From Actinokineospora globicatena (GTDB lineage Bacteria; Actinomycetota; Actinomycetes; Mycobacteriales; Pseudonocardiaceae): 64,000 bases of DNA. Positions 58,662-64,000 of the stretch are shown piece after piece. A program made the position numbers and the translations under genes. Each line of letters starts with the position of its first letter. Position 1 is the stretch's first letter. The DNA is taken from assembly GCF_024171945.1 (NCBI RefSeq), contig NZ_JAMTCR010000004.1, forward strand, positions 806,001 to 870,000, in the 5' to 3' direction. The notes beneath the pieces are model-generated. The model saw nothing but the letters and a program-made list of their open reading frames with translations, had not been told where the DNA came from and did not search any database.

Positions 58662-60356
58662 TCAGTCGCCTAACGGGTTGAGGAGATCGGCCTTGCCCTC
58701 GAAGGCGAACAGCAGGAGGTCGGTCATGCGGAAGGTGGCCTTGTCCGGGCCCAGGGTGGGGCGCCACCAGGGTTCGCGGACGATGGAGTGCCTGCTGCCC
58801 TCGATGGCGCGGTGGAACACCTCGGCGACGATGCGCCCACCGACCTGGCCGAGGAGGCCGTTGTTGAGCTCCGCCTCACGCAGGACGTAGAACCAGAGCG
58901 GGGTGTCGGCGACGAGGGAGGCGCGCTGCTGCGGGGTCAGGCCCGCCAGGGTCGCGCCGCCGCTGCCGGTGAGGATCTGCTCGGAGGTCAGCGGGGTGAC
59001 GCCGAACTGGGCCGCCAGCTGTTGACCGGAGGCGAGCCGGATCATGCTGGCCCTGGTCAGGTTCCGGAAGGCCAGGTTGCGGTGGATGTCGGGGAACGAG
59101 CTGCCGCGACCGCCGAAGGTGCCCGCCGGGAGCTGGGCCAGCGGGTCGACCAGCAGCGTGTCGATGCGCTTGGCCACGTTGCCCGCCCCCGGCGGCGGGG
59201 CCAGGTCGGGGCGGCCCGCCTCGGTGAAGTCGTACAACCGGCGGAAATCGGCGATCCAGTTCGTCGGCAGCCGGTCGACCGCGCCGGAGTTCGGGTCGTC
59301 CAACTCGGGCAGCCCGCCGCCGGTGAAGTTGCCGCTGACCCCGCTGAAGGTGAACAGCAGCAACAGGGTGCCCAGCGGACCCGGGCCGCCGGTGGTGAAC
59401 ACCCGGTTCCACTCGTAGGCCTCGCGCACCATGCTGTGGCCCATCCGGTACGCGGCCACGGAGAACTCGACCGGCATCGTCGGCTGCCTGCCGTGCCCGC
59501 GGGCCTCGAAGAACCGGCGGCCGTTGGTGAACACGTCGGCCACCACCGCCGGGTCCACGATCCTGGGCAGGAAGTCGGTGCGCAGCAGCCACTGGTAGTG
59601 CTTGACCACCTGCTCGCGCGCCGCCTCGAACAACCGGCGCTCGTGGATCCCGGTCAGCGCCAGGTGTTCCACGACCCGGTTGTGGAACCGGATGAACGCC
59701 AGGTGGGTCTGCGCGACCGCCAGGTTCTCGTCGTTGCGCAGGTCCGGGATCAGCGGCGCCCGCCGGTCGGCCGCCGTCCCCGCCGCGCCACCCGCGCGCG
59801 GCAGGTCGAACCCCTCCAGGTCCACCCGGACCCGGTCGTCGGGGAACTCGGTCGCCGAGGTCGTGCCGACCTTGAGCCGGACCCCGTCCTCGGCGTAGAA
59901 CCGCCGATCGACCCGGTCGTGCGGTCCGCGGCCGTAGAGCGAGTCCAGGTCCAGCGCTGGTGACCGGCCCTGCACCAACTCGTCCACGGTGACCTCAGAG
60001 CCCAACTGGGTCGCGGTCCGGTCGACGGTCAGGTCGTGGTCGACGAACTGGCCGAGGTAGGTGTATCCAGCCGGGACGGTGCCATCCGGTTGTCCCGGGG
60101 CGGTGTCGGTGATCGCGGCCGCCAGCGCGGCGCGCAGCCCCTCGTCGGTCCGCTTGCCCCTGGGGCCGAGGCGGGAGAACCGGAACCGGCGCAACTCCTC
60201 CTCGGCGGACGCGGTCCTGGTGACCGGCGCGTCGTCCGGCCGGTCCGGGCTGTCCCCGGTGCCGGTGCCGGTGTCACGGCCACGGTCGATGTCGGTGTCG
60301 CCGACGATGCCCTCGCCGACGATGAAGAAACTGTCTCTGGCATGGCGGTGTGCCAT
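58662..60356 (-). CDS. Animal-type heme peroxidase
   Basis: 564 residues of the peroxidase-cyclooxygenase superfamily. The distal-side motif is LGQFVDHDLTVD with the catalytic His; RNDENLAVAQTHLAFIRFHN is the family signature; the proximal heme His is in YRMGHSMVREAYEWN. No signal peptide is evident, so export is uncertain. Such bacterial peroxidases oxidise halides, phenols or fatty acids; the substrate is unknown. ATG 60356 begins AHRHARDSFF. Confidence 0.88.
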   Translation of the reverse strand: MAHRHARDSFFIVGEGIVGDTDIDRGRDTGTGTGDSPDRPDDAPVTRTASAEEELRRFRFSRLGPRGKRTDEGLRAALAAAITDTAPGQPDGTVPAGYTYLGQFVDHDLTVDRTATQLGSEVTVDELVQGRSPALDLDSLYGRGPHDRVDRRFYAEDGVRLKVGTTSATEFPDDRVRVDLEGFDLPRAGGAAGTAADRRAPLIPDLRNDENLAVAQTHLAFIRFHNRVVEHLALTGIHERRLFEAAREQVVKHYQWLLRTDFLPRIVDPAVVADVFTNGRRFFEARGHGRQPTMPVEFSVAAYRMGHSMVREAYEWNRVFTTGGPGPLGTLLLLFTFSGVSGNFTGGGLPELDDPNSGAVDRLPTNWIADFRRLYDFTEAGRPDLAPPPGAGNVAKRIDTLLVDPLAQLPAGTFGGRGSSFPDIHRNLAFRNLTRASMIRLASGQQLAAQFGVTPLTSEQILTGSGGATLAGLTPQQRASLVADTPLWFYVLREAELNNGLLGQVGGRIVAEVFHRAIEGSRHSIVREPWWRPTLGPDKATFRMTDLLLFAFEGKADLLNPLGD

Positions 60357-60553
60357 TGGTGAACCCCCACGAGTGCGGTCGGGCACCGCAGTCCGGTGCC
60401 CGGGGAATTGGGGGAGCCGTGGTCGCCGTACCGCGTTCCCTCCCCAGAGAACCGGCGTACCAACGACTTCCCCCTCGCGGTCAGGTTACCGGAAAAGGGC
60501 GTCGCGCTTCCGGGTGAATTCGCCGGTGGCTTTTTCCCGCAACCATGCGGAAA

Positions 60554-61033
60554 TCAGCCGCTCACGTCCGCACGACCGGTCGGCGGCTTCCGGGTGGCCA
60601 GATCGAGGGCGGTGTCCACCAGGTCGGTGCGGTCCAATGTGGACACCTCGGCCAGGTCGAACCAGGCCGCCATGTCGGTGGAGCCGTTCTCCTCGAACCG
60701 CAGTTCCCCGCCGATGACGGTGGCCGCGTAGATCACCCGCAGGCCGTGCCAGTCGGTAGCCTTACCCGCCTTGGTCAGCGCCCGGCGCACCCCGGTGCGT
60801 TCGCGGAACTCCCGGTGCACCGAGTCGATGCCCAGCAGCGCGTCCACCCGGACCGCGTACCCGGTCTCCTCGGCCACCTCGCGGACCGCGGCGTCCAACG
60901 GGTCCTCGCCGTGGTCGATGCCCCCGCCGGGGAGCGTCCACTTCTTCTCCGTGCGACCGACCCACCTGGCCAGGAGGATCTTCTCCGCCTCGACGCACAC
61001 GGCGTAGGACGCCACCCTCAGGGACCGCTTCAC
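60554..61033 (-). CDS. Nudix hydrolase
   Basis: 159 residues with a Nudix box: GGGIDHGEDPLDAAVREVAE followed by ETGY, giving REx2EE. The substrate class is not clear; the compact size suits a housekeeping or nucleotide-diphosphate hydrolase. The C-terminal part (DLAEVSTLDRTDLVDTALDL) is helical. GTG 61033 is assumed. Confidence 0.85.
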   Translation of the reverse strand: MKRSLRVASYAVCVEAEKILLARWVGRTEKKWTLPGGGIDHGEDPLDAAVREVAEETGYAVRVDALLGIDSVHREFRERTGVRRALTKAGKATDWHGLRVIYAATVIGGELRFEENGSTDMAAWFDLAEVSTLDRTDLVDTALDLATRKPPTGRADVSG

Positions 61034-61082
61034 AGGAGGTCAACCTACCCAAACCGCGTCCGTTCAGGGGTAGCGTGCGGAC

Positions 61083-62003
61083 ATGGGTACCGATGTCATC
61101 GTCGTCGGCGCCGGGGTCATCGGGCTGAGCACCGCGATCCGGTTGGCCGAGTCCGGCGCGAGCGTGCGCGTGTGGGCCGCCGAGCCGCCCGCCGAGACCA
61201 CCTCCGCGGTCGCGGCCGCTCTCTGGGGACCGGACTTCGCGGACCCCGGCCGCACCTGGGCCTACGCGACCCAGCCCGAGCTGACCAGGCTCGCCGCCGA
61301 CCCCGCGACCGGCGTCCGGCTCTGCCGGGGCACCCAGGCCTCCGACATCCAGGGCGAGCCGCCGCCGTGGGTCGACCGGCTGCTCGACGTCCGGATGCTC
61401 GACCCGGAGGAGTTGGCGCCGGGCATGTTGGTCGGGCTGCGCACCACGGCGCCGATCGTCGACATGCCGCGCTACTTGGACTACCTGACCGCGCGAATCG
61501 ACGTAGAGATCGAGCTGCGCAGGATTACCTCGCTCACCGAACCGGCAGCGGAAGCGGCGGTGGTAGTCAACTGCACCGGCGTTGGCGCGAGAGAGCTAAC
61601 TGGGGACGAAGGCTTACGTCCCTGGTGGGGCCAACACGTCGTGGTCACCAACCCGGGGCTAGACGAGTTCTATATAGAGGCGGTGCTCGGCCACGAGTGG
61701 GCTGGGTTCTTCCCGCACGGAGACGTCGTAGTGCTCGGCGGGATCTCACGGCCAGACGTGTGGGATCGCACACCGGACCCGTTGGTCGCCGAGGGCATCA
61801 TCGCCCGCTGCTCCGCGATCGACGCGCGGTTGGCCGACGCGCCGGTGGTGGGGCACCGGGTCGGTCTGCGGCCGTGGCGGGCCAAACCCAGGTTGGAGGC
61901 CGAGCAGGTGGGCGCCGCGCGCGTGGTCCACAACTACGGGCACGGCGGCATGGGTGTCAGCCACTCTTGGGGGAGCGCGGACGCGGTCGTCGCCCTGGTC
62001 TGA
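61083..62003 (+). CDS. D-amino-acid-oxidase-like FAD enzyme
   Basis: 306 residues. FAD-binding Rossmann start [32 protein letters not shown] replaces the usual SxAGA/W segment; [13 protein letters not shown]; substrate-binding Arg in [18 protein letters not shown]-terminal [19 protein letters not shown] (GxGG). These match D-amino-acid oxidases, which deaminate D-amino acids to keto acids with H2O2. ATG 61083. It diverges from the Nudix gene by 49 bases and runs into rpe 16 bases later. Confidence 0.9.
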   Translation: MGTDVIVVGAGVIGLSTAIRLAESGASVRVWAAEPPAETTSAVAAALWGPDFADPGRTWAYATQPELTRLAADPATGVRLCRGTQASDIQGEPPPWVDRLLDVRMLDPEELAPGMLVGLRTTAPIVDMPRYLDYLTARIDVEIELRRITSLTEPAAEAAVVVNCTGVGARELTGDEGLRPWWGQHVVVTNPGLDEFYIEAVLGHEWAGFFPHGDVVVLGGISRPDVWDRTPDPLVAEGIIARCSAIDARLADAPVVGHRVGLRPWRAKPRLEAEQVGAARVVHNYGHGGMGVSHSWGSADAVVALV

Positions 62004-62019
62004 TTTAGACTGGTCCCCC

Positions 62020-62703
62020 GTGTCGACCACGCCGATGATCGCCCCCAGCATCCTGTCCGCCGACTTCGCCAGGCTCGCCGACGAGCTGGCCGCCATCAAG
62101 GGCTCGGACTGGGTCCACGTCGACGTGATGGACGCCCACTTCGTGCCGAACCTGACCCTCGGCCTGCCGGTGGTCCAGTCGCTGCTCAAGGCCACCGACA
62201 TCCCGGTCGACTGCCACCTGATGATCTCCGACCCGGACCGCTGGGCGGTCGGCTACGCCGAGGCGGGCGCGCACAACGTCACCGTGCACGTCGAGGCCGC
62301 CACCGACCCGGTCGCCATCGCCCGCGACCTGCGCGCCGCCGGGGCCAAGGCCGGGCTCTCGGTCAAGCCGGACACCCCGCTCGAGCCCTACCTCGAGGTG
62401 CTGCGCGAGTACGACACCCTGCTGGTCATGTCCGTCGAACCGGGCTTCGGCGGGCAGAGCTTCATCGAGCACGTCCTGGACAAGGTCCGCACCATCCGCG
62501 GCCTGGTCGACACCGGCCACCTCAACCTCCTGGTCGAGATCGACGGCGGCATCAACGCCGACACCATCGAACGCGCCGCCGAGGCGGGCGTCGACTGCTT
62601 CGTCGCGGGCTCAGCCGTCTACGGCGCCGCCGACCCCGCCAAGGCCGTCGCCGCCCTGCGCGAACAGGCCCGCTCCGCCAACCACCGCTTCCTCCCGGCC
62701 TGA
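62020..62703 (+). CDS. rpe: Ribulose-phosphate 3-epimerase
   Basis: 227 residues, TIM barrel: [33 protein letters not shown] (metal ligands His/Asp), [38 protein letters not shown] and [12 protein letters not shown]. It interconverts ribulose-5-phosphate and xylulose-5-phosphate. GTG 62020 gives the normal N-terminus. Confidence 0.96.
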   Translation: MSTTPMIAPSILSADFARLADELAAIKGSDWVHVDVMDAHFVPNLTLGLPVVQSLLKATDIPVDCHLMISDPDRWAVGYAEAGAHNVTVHVEAATDPVAIARDLRAAGAKAGLSVKPDTPLEPYLEVLREYDTLLVMSVEPGFGGQSFIEHVLDKVRTIRGLVDTGHLNLLVEIDGGINADTIERAAEAGVDCFVAGSAVYGAADPAKAVAALREQARSANHRFLPA

Positions 62704-62720
62704 CCGGAACCCGGCTACCC

Positions 62721-62749
62721 GGCCACCGTTAAGCGCCGTGACGGTGGCC
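62721..62749 (+). terminator. rpe terminator hairpin
   Basis: A perfect 9-bp stem (GGCCACCGT / ACGGTGGCC, 11-nt loop) lies 17 bases after the rpe stop. Confidence 0.7.
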
Positions 62750-63192
62750 TGGGCCCCGCCGCCGCAGCCGGTAACGCCGCCCCCGCCGGTAACACTGCGT
62801 CGACCCGCCCTAACGCCAGGGCGCGAAACCCCAGCCCTGCCCCCGTTCGCGACCCGCCCCGCGGACAGCGGACCTCCGGCTTCGGCTCGCTGGCGACCTC
62901 TTGCACGGCCCGCCCAGCGAACAGTCGACCCCCGGTCGTGACCTGCTCGCGGCCGCTCGCGCGGCCCGCCCGGCGGACGGCAGACCCCCACCCACCCGGG
63001 GGCCACCCACGCTCCAGCGTACCGGAGTTGGCGGTCTGTCAAGGGGTTCCCGGTTGGCCTGTGGATGGTTCGGCGGGTTGTGGACAACTCCGGGGACAAC
63101 TCCGGCGGCTGCTGGCAAGTCCATTGTGGAGAGTCTCGCCCTGTGGACGGGCGGGTGCGGGGACGTCGTGCCGGACTGGGAGACTGTCCGGC
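62750..63192. other. Gene-free region between rpe and ribD
   Basis: About 440 bases without a supported gene. The left half is C-rich; near 63058-63098 are sites TGTGGATGG and TGTGGACAA (DnaA-box-like) 20 bases apart. I looked for the conserved elements of an FMN riboswitch before ribD and did not see them. Confidence 0.4.
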
Positions 63193-64000
63193 GTGGAGGA
63201 GAGCCTGGTCGCGGCGATGCGGTCCGCGGTGGTGCTCGCCGAGGGCGCTCGTGGGCTGACCAGCCCGAACCCGCCGGTGGGCTGTGTCGTGCTCGACGCG
63301 GCGGGTCGGCGGGTCGGTGCGGGGGCCACCCAGCCGCCCGGTGGGCCGCACGCGGAGGTGGTGGCGCTGGCGGACGCGGGGGAGCGGGCCAGGGGCGGTA
63401 CCGCCGTGGTCACCCTCGAGCCCTGCGCGCACCACGGCCGCACCCCGCCGTGCGCCGACGCGCTCATCGCCGCCGGGGTCGCGCGCGTGGTCTATGCGGT
63501 GTCCGACCCGAACCCGGTCGCATCGGGGGGCGCTAGAACACTGCGCGGCGCCGGGGTCGTCGTAGAGGGCGGTCTGCTCGAAGACGAGGTCAGCAAAGGA
63601 CCGCTGCGCGCGTGGTTGCACGCCGTCCGCCACGGTAGGCCGCACGTGACGTGGAAGTACGCCGCGACCTTCGACGGTAGGGTTGCCGCCGCCGATGGGA
63701 CCAGCCGGTGGATCAGCTCGGCGGTCTCTAGAGCCGAGGTCCACGAGCTGCGCAGGCGGGTCGACGCCATCGTCGTCGGTACCGGAACCGTCCTCACCGA
63801 CAACCCCGCGCTGACCGCTCGCGCCAACGACGGAACACCGGAGCCCCGGCAACCGTTGCGGGTAGTCGTGGGACACGCCGACCTGCCCGACACCGCCAAG
63901 GTGCTCGACGACTCCGCCGGGACGCTGCTGGCGCGCACCCACGACCCGGTCGAGGTGCTGGCCGCTCTGCACGCCCGCGGCATCGTCGACGTGCTGCTCG
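63193..64000 (+). CDS. ribD: Riboflavin biosynthesis deaminase/reductase RibD (partial)
   Basis: The reading frame is open to the window edge (about 269 residues seen). The N-terminal deaminase has zinc residues in GGPHAEVVAL (HAE) and EPCAHHGRTPPCADALIAAG. The reductase domain begins with VTWKYAATFDGRVAAADGTS, RWISSAVSRAEVHELR and VDAIVVGTGTVLTDNPALTA. It performs the second and third steps of riboflavin synthesis. GTG 63193 is the likely start. Confidence 0.93.
   Translation, partial: MEESLVAAMRSAVVLAEGARGLTSPNPPVGCVVLDAAGRRVGAGATQPPGGPHAEVVALADAGERARGGTAVVTLEPCAHHGRTPPCADALIAAGVARVVYAVSDPNPVASGGARTLRGAGVVVEGGLLEDEVSKGPLRAWLHAVRHGRPHVTWKYAATFDGRVAAADGTSRWISSAVSRAEVHELRRRVDAIVVGTGTVLTDNPALTARANDGTPEPRQPLRVVVGHADLPDTAKVLDDSAGTLLARTHDPVEVLAALHARGIVDVLL

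Noticed and set aside
62704..63192. FMN riboswitch upstream of ribD
   Set aside because: The conserved RFN element segments were not found by eye in this stretch.

Overview
The window is high-GC actinomycete DNA. GTG/TTG starts are frequent, stop and start codons overlap (ATGA/GTGA), and the third codon position is almost always G or C. Actinobacterial markers include a DUF1844-infC-rpmI-rplT block, a GAF-ANTAR regulator, a mycothiol-dependent-enzyme (MDMPI) family protein and XRE/DUF5753 regulators. The gene mix fits the Pseudonocardiaceae, but that placement is inference. No rRNA, tRNA, transposase, integrase or CRISPR array was seen.

Layout. 1-3.8 kb: an A/T-richer, accessory-looking segment with a small membrane ORF, two coupled XRE regulators, a Nudix hydrolase and a zinc-ribbon/HTH/TPR regulator. 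4-12 kb: alpha/beta hydrolase, FKBP isomerase, GAF-ANTAR protein, response regulator/PAS-histidine kinase pair, secreted endonuclease I, DUF4180/excisionase-type HTH pair, DUF1905 protein and chromate transporter. 12.1-15.2 kb: a TetR regulator divergent from a UvrA-like ATPase across a symmetric operator. 15.3-24.6 kb: mostly single genes (PH-like protein, prolyl iminopeptidase with DUF4262, MBL hydrolase, acyltransferase, MDMPI-family protein, housekeeping uvrA). 24.8-27.1 kb: an orphan YcaO/TOMM cyclodehydratase-like gene preceded by an overlapping 88-residue ORF. 27.2-31.7 kb: secreted phytase, membrane protein, SDF symporter, DUF1844. 32-34.2 kb: infC-rpmI-rplT-SpoU methyltransferase, with infC starting at AUC.

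34.8-46.1 kb is the most distinctive part: eleven genes on one strand, nearly all overlapping by a few bases. They encode an ATP-grasp ligase, a DUF364 'heavy-metal chelation' protein, a cysteine-synthase-like PLP enzyme, a dipeptide-epimerase-like enolase-superfamily enzyme, an MFS exporter, a SAM methyltransferase, a complete Opp/Nik-type ABC importer with a fused ATPase, and a GNAT acetyltransferase. Synthesis, export and re-import genes lie together, and a Zur-box-like palindrome sits just after a candidate promoter. I read this as a candidate small-peptide metallophore system, similar in logic to the staphylopine Cnt system but with different biosynthetic enzymes.

46.2-56.6 kb: secreted S33 peptidase, pheT-pheS on the minus strand, then an HSP90-family/TPR pair. 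56.6-64 kb: small secreted protein, AlkD-like protein, animal-type heme peroxidase, Nudix hydrolase, D-amino-acid-oxidase-like enzyme, rpe and the start of ribD.

Two inverted copies of a roughly 515-bp repeat (34225-34740 and 57200-57717) bound the 34.7-57.2 kb segment. Each has two DnaA-box-like 9-mers at one end and a palindromic core. Because pheST usually lies on the same strand as infC-rplT, this segment may have been inverted by recombination between the copies.
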